DNA from: Cruorifilaria tuberocauda
Lineage: Eukaryota; Nematoda; Chromadorea; Rhabditida; Onchocercidae
NCBI GenBank assembly: GCA_013365365.1
Contig: JABVXU010000289.1
Location: 1 to 64,000, forward strand
DNA length: 64,000 nucleotides
Direction of reading: 5' to 3'
Shown here: piece after piece, positions 26,901-41,036 of the stretch
Numbering within the stretch: position 1 is the first letter of the stretch
Layout: every line of letters begins with the position of its first letter
The notes under the pieces: generated by a model
Database searches by the model: none
Seen by the model: only the letters and a program-made list of their open reading frames with translations
What the model was told of the DNA's origin: nothing
Program-made: the position numbers and the translations under genes

Positions 26901-27359
26901 CTCGACCTCAGGAAAATAGTGATGATTCAATAGGTATCTTCTTTTGAATAGTTGTTGAGTGAGCTTTTCAGTTAAATATATGATTGGTACTACGTATTTA
27001 CGATTAGCGATTAGAGAAAATCTAAAATGTCTACGGTGGCATTAACATCTCAATTACATCTGGAATAATGCACCAAAATTTACACGATAGTTATGATAGG
27101 CTCATTGATGCATCGATAAATCATCTTCAAAGCCCGTCCGGGATTTTTCGAGATTATCCTATATCTAAGCGAATTTAGAACCTAAAAATATTTGACAGGT
27201 ACCAGCGAATGGTTTCATGCAGCAGCATCAGATGCGGAGGAAAGTGCGTTATTGGCTCAGGTAATGGCGCTTTCGCAGCAAGAATTTATGAATTCGTTGA
27301 AGAAGAAATCGGAGGAGGAAAATGATGCTGCTCAAGCTGGTTCTAGCAAATCTCCATAA
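23901..27359 (+). CDS. OTU domain deubiquitinase OTUD5 (DUBA)
   Basis: Cysteine deubiquitinase. Eleven exons: 23901-23968, 24300-24422, 24690-24781, 24880-24935, 25110-25203, 25493-25557, 25715-25871, 25940-26041, 26271-26461, 26789-26933, 27199-27359; 417 residues. The start MTILPNKPKK parallels human MTILPKKK. Residues 23-110 are a low-complexity Ser/Pro linker ending in an acidic NSDDEDG patch, where the human regulatory phosphosite lies. The OTU core runs from about 114: DGACLFRA gives D136 and nucleophile C139, and GSIHYNS gives catalytic H249. ATIGVGLGLP and EEQVAR-type sequence follow. The C-terminus carries a UIM-like helix (LLAQVMALSQQEF). The exon 1 to exon 2 link is the least certain because the N-terminus is poorly conserved. 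This single gene covers what look like several separate short frames. Confidence 0.94.
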
Positions 27360-27491
27360 GATTCGGTGAGTAATAATCAACTTGATTTGTTTTACACTTA
27401 TTTATAATTGTAGCAATGAAATTTTTTTTTGATAATATATAATTAATTTGGTAGTAATGGATTATATGACATCAATGTCTTGTAATTTCAG
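27360..27491 (+). other. Probable 3'-UTR intron of OTUD5
   Basis: Seven bases after the TAA stop comes a strong donor (GATTCG/GTGAGT, cut after 27366). A good acceptor, TTGTAATTTCAG, ends at 27491. The junction lies so close to the stop that decay by the exon-junction route is not expected. Confidence 0.6.
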
Positions 27492-29032
27492 GATGGCGAT
27501 TCTCATTGGATTTAGATTCTTTTTTTTTCTCGAGTTTGTCAATAATTTTTGTTTGCGTCTTTGAATTTATCTTTTCTCTGATGTATTTGCATTCTAAATG
27601 TCTTCAGTTAATTGTTGAAGTCTCTTTTAATTCATCGTTTCATTTCCTTAACCATTGTTTATTAGGCATTAATGGACTGTATTAATTTTTATGGTACTTC
27701 ACTAGTCTTTCATTTGAAATCAAGGATGAGAAATATAGTGATAGTGATTAAATATATTTTTCTTTTCATCGTAAAAATTTGTGGAGTTATTATTTATTTC
27801 ATTTCTTTAATCTGGCTTGGAAAGCTGTTTTTCGACTTCTTTGGTGGATTTGTAATTCTTTCATTTAATTGTGGTAATATTTTTTTCTGAAAGTTTTACA
27901 ACTGTTTTTAGAAATCTTAATACTTGAAAGTTATACAAATGTAAGAAAATGTGTCTCTTTTTCTATTAACTTTGCTTTCTTATACATAATTTTTAATATC
28001 AAATGCCAGTGCTATTGGAGCATTTAATGCAGTTTATTTAGTGCTTGCATTATGAATGCACGGAAAGTGCAAAGCACTAGACTTCCGAATGTGGTTTACG
28101 AGTAAAGTTAATAATTATAGGCGTATATTCTATCGACAAAACTTTTAGGATTCAGTCATTGTGATTAATAGAATTTCAAATGGTTGAGCATCTTTTTATC
28201 CTTACCAGATATTACCCGAATTTTAAATATGTCTAATGCCCAGCGAGTAATAGTGACATATGTTTACTGCATTATTGACATTTATTGTTATTCGTTTAAA
28301 AAATTTCCAAGATGTGATACCAGCGATACCAGCTGTCATTTAATCGTTCTGTTACGCAAATCTTCGTGTAAATCATGTTAGCTGGAGATTGTTCTGATAT
28401 CTTTTGATTGTAAATCCAGTGATTGAAAGTTTTCGTCATTTTTTTCTAACTGATTCGATTTGTAGGTGAACATGATTTCATTCATTTAATTCTGAATTAA
28501 AGTCTCTTGAATATTCGTTCATTTCCGTACAAAGCAAATGCTAAATTTTCAATCAGAATTTCAAAATTTGCAATTTATTTCATTTTAATTTCTCGACTAT
28601 CACCGAAATCCCACTCTGCAAGAGAATAAGACAATCATTTACTAGCTGACTTACTAAGTTTTTTTGATAAATTGATAATTTCCCATCTGGTTACAATATT
28701 AAAAGATTGTACTAAACAATCGAAAAATTTTAGCATTGTGACCCTGTTTTTTAGTGCGAAAGCCTTTAAATACCAAAAAAAAAAACGAAAACTTTTTAAT
28801 ATCTCTGCTATGATGTTAAAATATGAATGAGGTATACTGTTTTGGGCGTAGTTGCTCATTTGCAAATGGTAATTTACACTATGGTAGCGGCTTGTTCAGA
28901 TGTAAATCATAAATTTTAAATTTCGGTAAGTTTATTTTAAAGAAAAAATTCAATTTCAGCTTTGTTTTTTAAAATATTACAGCATGATGATTCATATCTA
29001 ATAGCCAACATTGTATACACTTTTTAACAACA
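27492..29032. other. Spacer between convergent OTUD5 and the secreted-protein gene
   Basis: AT-rich 3' flanks of two genes ending toward each other. It holds a small imperfect inverted repeat at 28039-28079 and no convincing coding region. The hydrophobic open frame at 27672-27890 has no signal context and looks like U-rich 3' UTR. Confidence 0.5.
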
Positions 29033-30257
29033 CTAAGCTTTTCGATGACCGTTTAAAATTCTAAAAATTTCTTTATCATTTGGGTACTTCTTGCGGAACG
29101 GTTCATTGAATTTACATCCAAAATAGAATGTTGCCGTTGAATTCAAGCATCGATCAGATCTCCATAAATACCTGAAAATATTTGTATAAGTGGAGAAAGA
29201 TAATATCAGGAAATATTCAGTTCTAAAAGAAGTGAAATATTACCAATCATTTTCACGCTCCACCAATTGATAATTATAATATTGAAAGCAAGAAGGATGG
29301 AATAATTCAAATGCTGAATGAAAAACCTATAAATAAACGTTTTTTTTTTTCATTTTAATATAAAACTCAAAATTCAAAACTAATTTAATTTTTTACAAGT
29401 AATTGAAAAATCCTAGATTTTATTTGAGATAGAGAGGGAGAAAGAGAGGAAGAGAAAAAAAAAAGAGTAAAGATTATGAATTCACGAATTATAAACGTAC
29501 CGTGTGAGCATTTGGGCAGAAAATATTGCAGTAAACACGAATGTTTGTTGTATTGTATTTTTCCTTTAATTTGAAAAACAATCATTTATTATCAATTATC
29601 AATCAAAATTTGTCTAAAATAAAATTTCTTTTTTTGTAAATCAGAAAAATTTTTGAAAAAAGAATTTCATACTTTAAAGCATCCTGCTTCTTTCGGTGCT
29701 ACTCTACCTGGTTCTTCATATTCCTTATCTTTCAATACTAAATGACATTTTGATATTTCATTGCTATTTCTTTTAGACAAATCTTTTGTTGTGCATACCA
29801 ATTTACGATATTCTAAATAGTATTTATTAATTTGGCAAAGAAAAAAAGCAATTTTAAATTAGAATTGAAATAATATATAAGTTAGCTATATTTGATCATT
29901 TGTAAAAATTACAGATAAGAATATTGTTATAAAATTAAACCAAAATTAAATTTTATTATCAGATTGAGTGGAATTGGAATTTTTTTTTCACATATCAATT
30001 ATCAAATGAGGAATAAATTTGATTGATCGCTAACTTCTAAATGATTCTATCAAAATATGTTAAACGTTTAAATTTTATTATCAGATTGAGTGGAATTGGA
30101 ATTTTTTTTCATATATCAATTATCAAATGAGCATTAAATTTAATCGCTAACTTCTAAATGATTAAATATTCTATCAAAATATGTTAAACGTTAACTAACG
30201 TGGATGTGCCTCTGAAGCAATTAGAAGTGAATTGATAAGAATGGTTAAAAATAACAT
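29033..30257 (-). CDS. Small secreted 8-cysteine protein, function unknown
   Basis: Five exons in transcript order, 30257-30200, 29812-29673, 29563-29501, 29326-29244 and 29171-29033, encode 160 residues with every phase closing. Residues 1-17 are a clear signal peptide (MLFLTILINSLLIASEA). The mature chain has eight cysteines in the contexts LVCTT, SKCHL, AGCFK, VYCNI, IFCPN, PSCFQ, DRCLN and FGCKF, enough for four disulfides. It also has an aromatic NDWYLW segment and two N-glycosylation sequons (NTT, NST). The layout recalls short nematode-restricted secreted families of unknown function, but I do not recognise a named domain. There is no transmembrane segment after the signal. It lies downstream of, and co-oriented with, the JNK-like gene. 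Confidence 0.75.
29947..30192. repeat. Tandem duplication of ~121 bp next to a splice donor
   Basis: Copy 1 spans about 29947-30067 and copy 2 about 30068-30192. They share TTAAATTTTATTATCAG, GATTGAGTGGAATTGG, TCGCTAACTTCTAAATG and AAAATATGTTAAACGTT, with small indels. The right end stops seven bases short of exon 1 of the secreted 8-cysteine gene, so the repeat makes up the start of its first intron. Confidence 0.85.
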
Positions 30258-31919
30258 ATGGAAGTGATAAATATGATATCTGATAATGTACTGATGACCA
30301 TTTGAATACCACATCCGGAACTTCGTTACTGGTACTACCTTCTTTCCCGAAAAAATACTTGTTCCAGCTATTTCTTATCTTTTTCGTTTCTACCTTTTGT
30401 CTTTCTCAAATTTACTTCATTAACCTGTCCTAACTATTCTATCAATTTTTACATCGCCATATCTCATCCATCTTCTTCATTATCCTATTTCCCGTAATTT
30501 CAATCATTTAAAGTCAGTCATTATTCATTTTGTTTTTCACACTTTTTTTTTACTTTCTCTAAATTTGACTTTTTTATTCTTTTTCATTAAAATAACAAAG
30601 GTTTTCTTTTTCTTACTATTGTTTAAATCAATTAATACAAATTGAAAATAGAAGAAATCTACAGGAAATCATGATTATTTATCAGTTTTTATTATTGTTA
30701 TTGAGTTTTCCAGTTTCTCATTGTGTTTTCCTCTAAATATTAAACTTGATTCTTTTCCGATTTATTTTTTTGTGAAATTTAAAAACTTTTCCATAATCTC
30801 CTGATAATGATGTAGACGGAAATATAATTAAAATAAAGGAATTTAAATCAATAATTAATTTCAAAATTGTTACTTGAGAGATTTCATTTATCAAACATGA
30901 TAAAAATAAAAAAAGTGATTGCATCTATTTATCAAGCGATCGGAATTCGCTTGCAAATAAATAAATTTCAGCTCTGTATTTTATTTTAAAGAATGAATTC
31001 CAAAATTGTTTTGTGATTTTTGCAAAAACTCTTTTGTAACTCTCTTGTAATTTATTAATTCCTCAATTGCTAATTGAATTGATAATTAATAATTAAAAAT
31101 TTTCCACTTTTCTCCATCGCACTTTTTGTTTAACACTTTTAATATTATCCACAAATAGGTTTGAAGTAACATTTTACACGATGCATGTTAAAGAAAGCAA
31201 TTTTTTTTCCGATCCTTTCTCGTTCCCTTCGTTGTCACATTTTTACGCATAAAACTTTTTTGAATCATTTAAAATTAGACAGTAAGCTTGGTCAAGTTGC
31301 TTAAAATTGGAAAAAAATTTTTTTTAAATCACTTTTAAGGTTAAATAATTGAAGGGTATTAAAATGAAACAAAAACTTTTCCAGTCATATAAAACTGAAT
31401 TGAACTTAGAGGATAAATATGTCAATTGAAATTGAAAGGGTATAATTTTAAATGTTTTCAAAATGGCATTAATTGATAACGGAAGCTGAAAGAAATCAAT
31501 CTTTTGAAATGTTTTCAAAAAAATGCGATTTTGTGAGATCAATGCAAAATGAAATTTTCCCATTGTTTTGTTATCATTCGTTGTTATCAGATGGATTAAT
31601 TGCGGTTTCGACTGTATTTCCCGTCGAATGTTCCTTCTCCCAACATTTCACTTCTTTGAATAAAAGTTCTGAAATAAAGAAAAAATTATCATCAATTGAT
31701 AATTATCAATATCTATTGATTGATAAATTTGGAAATTTTAAATTTCAAAATTGTTTTCATACGGTTCTAAAATAAATTTTCTATTATCAATGGCTAATTA
31801 AAGAGCTCAATCACTACTTTTTCAGTTTTCTTTTGCTGTCCAAAAAATTTCAAATTTCCTGACTAACTATTTGTAAATTATGATTTAGCTGAAAATATGG
31901 CCATGTTAAACAACAACAA
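30258..31919. other. Spacer between the 8-cysteine gene and the JNK-like gene
   Basis: AT-rich. It should hold the promoter of the 8-cysteine gene and the 3' end of the kinase gene. A 100-codon open frame on the plus strand (31473-31775) has no recognisable similarity or splice partners and I do not call it. Confidence 0.5.
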
Positions 31920-34591
<2,672 letters not shown>

Positions 34592-34594
34592 CCT
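34592..34594 (-). promoter_or_regulatory. Likely spliced-leader acceptor of the JNK-like gene
   Basis: On the minus strand, a poly-T run leads into TTTCCCAG followed by a single G and the ATG. An acceptor one base before the start fits a spliced-leader trans-splice site in nematodes. Inferred from position only; an upstream untranslated exon is the alternative. Confidence 0.6.
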
Positions 34595-37500
34595 GGGAAA
34601 AAAAAAACACAAACAAAATGTAATTGGAATTTAAATTTAAACTAAATTTTCGCGAAAAAAACAAATTGAGAATTTTATTTTAAAAGAATTCAAAAAAAAG
34701 GAAAAACTGAAATGACTACGCTTTATTTATCAGAATAAAAACTAAATCAAAAGTATACTTCGAAACTTCAAAGTAAGAATCTATAAATTCTGATTGATAA
34801 ATTATGAGACAGATGATAAACATATTGTTTACAAAAAAAATCACTCATTTCTTATCTTTGCAATAAAAATAATTACTAATTTAAGCAATTATAATCTTTT
34901 TATAATCACAACACCAACCTTTTTCATTTTTAAGTTTATTATTATTATTATTTTTCTGATAGTTAAATTAGTGCAAACTAGTTTCATGAGAATAACAGAA
35001 TTGTTTTATTTTAAGTTTCATTCATAGACGAATTCGAAATTACTACATTAAAATTCCAACTTTTTATTGAAGTAATCAAATTTTTCAAGTAAGAATTAAG
35101 CCATTAAAGCATATCATTTATATGAAATATATTTCAAACTAATCAATGAAATATTATTTCATTTTATTTTTTCATTAAATATTGTTTACATTTAAATTAA
35201 AATAGTTATAGCGAATCAAAGTAAGCCAATATTTCCTAGGCTTATTTCCCATCAATATCAGAGGTAGCCATTGCCATTGTTTGATTAATTTAAGTTAAAT
35301 TGCAACGAGATATCTTACATAATTATATGACTAAAGTTTGAATACGATTATTAAAATTAATTAAAAAAAGTGAAAAGGAAAAAGTTTGAAATTACAAACT
35401 TAAAAACTTCTTTCATTCATCGAAAAATATTTCAAATTAATTGTTAATGAAATAGCTATGCTTGCTTAAAACGATAAATGATATAATATCATAAAAAGAT
35501 AAGTGATTAAACGATTAAATGATTTATAAGCCACAAAAAGAAAAGTGTTAATTTCATAAAATGAAATTGAAAACATGCGAACAAACTAAACTATCAACAA
35601 ACATAAATGCTTAAATACGATGATATTAAGTATTCCAAGCACAAATACATTTTTGGATTGTCGAGAATTTTTGCCCAACTAAACTGGTTTTTATCACTTT
35701 GTTAACCAATCTCGGTAAATATAAATGCATTGATTGATGTGTTAAAAAAATAAAACGGAAAATCATTTCAATAAATTTTATCACCAATAGAATAATTTAT
35801 CAATAAATTTTATCATCAATAGAATAATTTATACAATAATGGAATGCATACATATTTATATTCTAATAATGCTATTAATATATTTCCAAAAAATTTACTC
35901 CATTATAAATTAAAACTAAGTCATTCATAATTAATATATTTTGGATTTTGAACTTACTCATATAAATATACATGAATTGTTATTTCATAATTTTTTTAAA
36001 TTGAAATTCATAATTATTTATATTGTTCATGATTTTTTTTTAATTTACTTTATAAGAATTTTCCCCGTATTACTATTTAAGAAAATAACACGAATACAAA
36101 TATCTGATTTCGTTATTTTCTTTTTCTTACAACAATTTTAACTTACTTTGTAAAAAAACTTTTCAAATGCTATTTTAGAAAAGTTAGAAAAAAACGAAAA
36201 TAGGTCATAATGTTAGGAAAAAAAAAATCAAACGATATTGGCATTAACCAATCCTATCTCATATTTCATTCCTTACAGCTAAATGATTCAAATCATTTCG
36301 CATGATGCTATCTATCATATAGTTTTAGTTTAACTAAAAAAAAAAATTTTTTTTCCATATAATCAAAAAAATAATGAAAAAAATTTGATATAAAATGCAT
36401 GATGAGAAAAACTGATAACAATTATTATCATTTTTGTATGATACAGTCAAAAAAAAAAAAAGAAATTAGCAATTATTGATTGAATAGAAATGAAATTGTT
36501 AACAGTGAAAAGGAAGGGAAAAAAAGAAAGCAATGTGTTATAATCAAATAAATGCTCATTTTTATGTGAATAAATTGAACTGAAAAAAAAAAAACTTTTT
36601 TTTTATATTATCATTTTTCAGTTCGTTTTTAAGATATCAATGATAATAATTGCACTTTCTATTGGTATTTTCCCATCTTCTCTATTTAATGAAAAAAAAA
36701 AAAATTTTTTTTTTTTTTTTTACACTTTTCATTATTACAATCTAATAAATGATGTTTCATTGTTATCAACAATCATTTGCTTTTTTTTTTTCTTTTTCGA
36801 TTTTGGATAAATTTTTTCTTTTATTCAAAATGTATAACTTTGCAACTGAACTGATGATAAAAGCATTGAATTAATCATAACCAAACATTTATCACTAACA
36901 ATATTCCATTATTCATCAGTATTGGAATCCTGACAAGATCATATCAATTATTAGCATCAAAAAATAACGCTATCATCTTGTATGATGATATTTGAATTTT
37001 GCTTGATTCAAAAAAATTTAATGAAATTGGTAATTCAGCAATAAGAAAAGCGAGTAACACTGAAGCGAATTGAATTTTTATCCAAATTTATCTTTTCGAA
37101 AATATTTTTTTAAAGAAAAAGAAAACCACGATTTTATCACGTATCACAGATTTCTCATTTAATATTCTTATCAGTTTAATAATCATACAATCATATAATT
37201 ATTCATCAGTATCATCTTCGATAATCATTAGCAAAAATTCATTATTATTTGTAAGCGGAAAACTTAGACTTAAAAACTTAGAAGGAAAAAAAAATGATCA
37301 AAGTTAATTGCAATTAATTGGAAAGATGTCAATGATGTATTTTTCAATGAGATAATTTGTAATAATTCTTATCGTTTTTGTTTTTATCAGTATCATTACT
37401 GATTAAACTGTAAATTGCTAACCCATAATTTCAAAATTGATGGAAAAAAAGTGCATTTTCACAATTTGAAAGATAACACAAGATTCTTTTTTTAAGAAAT

Positions 37501-38478
37501 AATTGTCAGTCCGGGGAAAAAAAAATCACATTTCAGGTTCAATTAGAAGGTGACATTTTGGATGGATCATAACAAATATCATCACTAATATATAATATAT
37601 TTTAACATCCAGTAAACTTAAAATTCCTCAAATTATTTCATTTTCTGTAACAAAAAAAAAATTTTTAATTATCCAATTTTAAATTGATTGAAATTGTAAA
37701 TTTTTTTTTTAGCCTGCATATTGCATTTGCATGTATTTTATGTGTATTTCAACTGGAAAAAAAAATTGATTATTTGAATAAAATTTGTTTTCCATAAAAA
37801 ATTTGAATCAAAAAGAAATTTTTAATTTTAGATTTAACATAAATTTAAAAATAAAATGAAGCTACGAAAAACAAGCAAATAAATTATAATATTTTTTACA
37901 TTTGAACGATAAAACCATTTAATAGATTGTTTTTTTTTTTAAATTTGTTTAGAAATTAACTTAAAAATAAATGAGAATGAGTTAGAGATAAAAATAAAAA
38001 AATAAAAATAAAAATTTTTGCTTGAAGATAAATTCACGATGAGTTTAGTAGTTTCAATCAGTTAAGAAAAGACTTAAAATAATGATAAGCACAATTGAAG
38101 AGTTTCAGTTGATAATTCGTTTAAGTCGACCATCTTTACTTCATTCCTATCAATAGCTTATACCAATTCTTCAAAGCAGCTGTTCTCATCATCAGATCTC
38201 ATTAGTTTCTTTACAAACGATTCATTTGTTGCTTTTCATTTCATTACGAGAAATTTCTTCATTTGAAACCTCAGTTCATTTTACAAATTCCTCTATACGT
38301 ATATCGTTTTTTTTTTTTGTTTACTTTTTTATCTTTTGATAAACTTAAACATTTTCTAAACTTGGTTTAAACAAGTTATCATTGTGATATTTTGAAAGAT
38401 GATTTTATTGCATATATGCTTAACTTTCGTCTTTTCCATTTTTGTCTTCTAATATTTTCTAATCAATGATGAATTTTC
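34595..38478. other. AT-rich spacer between divergent JNK-like and transthyretin-like genes
   Basis: About 3.9 kb with long A and T homopolymers and no exon chain found on either strand. It should contain both promoters, which point away from each other. A short tandem repeat is listed separately. Confidence 0.55.
35769..35832. repeat. 32-bp unit duplicated in tandem
   Basis: 35769-35800 and 35801-35832 differ at a single base (TATCACCAAT versus TATCATCAAT). Recent slippage-type duplication. Confidence 0.9.
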
Positions 38479-38480
38479 AG
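38479..38480 (+). promoter_or_regulatory. Splice acceptor 8 bases before the transthyretin-like ATG
   Basis: TGAATTTTCAG precedes ACTAGAAA-ATG. The short leader is consistent with a spliced-leader site; not proven. Confidence 0.5.
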
Positions 38481-38488
38481 ACTAGAAA

Positions 38489-39687
38489 ATGGCAATAGTG
38501 AAAGTAACAGCGATTACTTTATTATTAGTAACATTTGCATATTGCAAAATGCAAACAATTAAAGTGAAAGGACAAGTGGCATGCAGTGATAAATCGGTTA
38601 ATAATGTTCATATTGAACTACGAGAAGCTGATTCATGTCAGATTTTCTCCAATATTTATTTCGGTTTTAGTTCTGCTTAATTTTCCCTTCAGGATAATTG
38701 CTTTTTACATGCCAAAAGGTCAAAAAATTATACGGTAGCCTAATATTGAACCGTACAATAATCATTCATCTCAGATAATTTTCTTATCATTGCTAAATTC
38801 AGCAATTATGCATCACTCATTCCAAACAAAAATGTTCCAAGCTATTAATTGAAGCTTTGAAGCTTCCAATTTTTTCCCCTTTTTTTTGCTTTTTTCTTGG
38901 TCATTTTTTTTTGATTTTTTTAAATTCGATCTTTTCTGAAGATAGAAAATTTGTGCGAATTTTGGCAGATAGTAAAGAGCTGTATCACTGAAATGGAATT
39001 TTGATGGTAAATTAGTTTAGCTACAGTTCAATCAATTGTATGGAATTCAATATTATGGATAGAAAATGAGAAAAAAACATAATTAATTATAATTTTAAAG
39101 GGGATCCTGATGACTCACTTTCTGCAACACATTCTGATCGAAATGGAAACTTTGAAGTAAGCGGAGAAGAAGATGAAGTAGGCAGTATTGAGCCTTATGT
39201 ACGCATTACTCACAGTTGCAACGATGGCATCATCGATCCGGTAGGTCTTGAATAAAATATCCGGTTGAGTTTTAGTTATTCTGAGGATGAAACGTATCGA
39301 AATGAATAATTTGCTTTTGATACGAAAAAGTTATCGGGCATTTTCAAATCAATTAAAACTTTTCTACGATAGTTGTATTTCTTCTTTTTTAATAGTTTAT
39401 TGCGACAAAGACAAGTTTTAAAAAGTTTAAAAGAATACGGCGCTAACTGATCAAAAAGCAATCCATTGAGACACATATGATTTCTCAAACTTCTATTACT
39501 GATTGTGACATGAGAACAAGGAAAATTTACTCCCTTTTCATATTCAATTTATGGAATGAAATTATTTCAGAAATGCAAAATTGTGGATGATTATCACATC
39601 CCAAAAAATTACATCAATGATATCTATAATATGGGCATCGTTAGCTTGAATATCGCTCAGGATGGCAGGGAGAAGAAGTGTGTTTAA
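38489..39687 (+). CDS. Transthyretin-like (TTR) family secreted protein
   Basis: Three exons, 38489-38636, 39101-39240 and 39571-39687, encode 134 residues with closed phases. Residues 1-19 form a signal peptide (TAITLLLVTFAYC). KVKGQVACSDK and NVHIELRE form the first strands of the family fold. A W-DPDDSLSATHSDRNGNFEV segment, PYVRITHSCNDG, a Cys-Lys at the start of exon 3 and NMGIVSLNIA complete the nematode TTR-like pattern. Members are abundant secreted extracellular proteins in nematodes; TTR-52 of C. elegans bridges apoptotic cells to phagocytes, but most have no known ligand. The end (KKCV) supplies the usual terminal cysteine. Exon 1 uses a GTCAGA donor just before read-through to a stop at 38680, so the junction Trp (codon T+GG) is inferred. 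Confidence 0.92.
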
Positions 39688-39769
39688 AGATATATTATCA
39701 ATATTTTCAAGATTACTAATACATTATCCATGTTGAAATTTATGATCACCTTCAAATTTGATAATTTTT

Positions 39770-39775
39770 AATAAA
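39770..39775 (+). terminator. Polyadenylation signal AATAAA (transthyretin-like gene)
   Basis: Canonical hexamer in an AT-rich 3' flank, 83 bases downstream of the stop codon. Chance occurrence is possible in such sequence. Confidence 0.5.
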
Positions 39776-40161
39776 CTTCTTTACAAAGTTATCCATTGAT
39801 ATCACTGTACACATATTTCAATGATTTTTTCAAATAATGGAATAGATCGATCAGATGTATAGAAAAAAAAAACGAATACATAGCCGAAAACTGAAAACAT
39901 CTTTTGGATCTTTTGAATCGATCATAAGAGCGCATTTGTTCCTATTGATGCAATAACACGTCGGACACGATTAAATGCTTCGATTAAAAAAAAAACAGAC
40001 ACTATGTTACCGGTTAAAACAACTCATCAAATTCACTAGCATGACTAAGGTGACGCTGTTCACAAATTAAATCTTTTATTTTATAAATTCAACAAACAAA
40101 ACTGATAAGAACTGTTAACAAAAAAAAAAAATTTCCTATAATTTTCACGTTTTATACTAAT

Positions 40162-40164
<3 letters not shown>

Positions 40165-40197
<33 letters not shown>

Positions 40198-40200
40198 TCT
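40165..40200. repeat. (CT)n microsatellite
   Basis: Clean CT run; a GA run lies nearby at 40325-40346. Confidence 0.95.
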
Positions 40201-40930
40201 CATTAATCTCTTCCTATTCTTTCATTACCTAATTCAATTTTCACTAATAACCAAAAAGTTCATATTTTATTACACATTGATAGCCTTCTTGAAAAATTAC
40301 TTTGAAAGAGAAAAAAAGAAACTAGGAGAGAGAGAGAGAGAGAGCGAGAAAAAAAAAAGACACAGGAAAATAAACAAAAGTACAAGGAACCGGAATGGAC
40401 GAGAATTAAACAGAGCATCATTATAGCTTGTTGTTTTGCTATAATAAATACTTGATAACATTTCCAGTTTTCTTTAACCTGATTCATTTATTCTTGAAAG
40501 TTTATATCTCTTTGATATAAATAATTATGCCCTTTAAATCTATTTGTAATTATTTTGCAATTCAAAAAATCATTTAATACTTCTCTTTCTCTCTTTGCCA
40601 TTTTAATTAATGATAAGGAATTGTTTTACATTTAACAGTTTAATTAACATTAATTGATAATTGGAAATGTATTCAATTCAATCATTTCTTTGAAAGTAAC
40701 AATGTTGGGATATTCTCATACATCAATTTTAATCAAATAAGAGAAAAAGCAATAACAATAACAATAACAATAATAGCTGACGTGATGTATTCGTCATACG
40801 TTCCAACTCAGCTGCCTTCTCCTCACTTTCCAAACTTCTTTATCATTCTGATCAATGATTATCAGCAATCATCATACCTCTCTAGTATTCAATTGACCCA
40901 GTTGCAGTAGAAATTGGATGATTGAATGAC

Positions 40931-41036
40931 CTCTTGCCCTCTCCCTCTCTCTCGCTCTCCCACTTCCTATCACTCTCTTTCCCCACGTGTCACTCACCCC
41001 CCCCTCTCTCTCTCTCTCCCTCCCTCCCTCCCTCTA
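40931..41036. repeat. Polypyrimidine CT/CCCT tract
   Basis: About 100 bases, nearly all C and T, with CCCCCC and (CCCT)n parts. Candidate for triplex-type structure (inference). Confidence 0.9.

Noticed and set aside
27672..27890. Hydrophobic 72-residue frame after OTUD5 that resembles a membrane peptide
   Set aside because: T-rich 3' flank gives hydrophobic codons by chance; no homology or start context.
31473..31775. 100-codon plus-strand open frame between the 8-cysteine and JNK-like genes
   Set aside because: No recognisable domain, no partner exons, and composition like the AT-rich background. Expression data would be needed to revive it.
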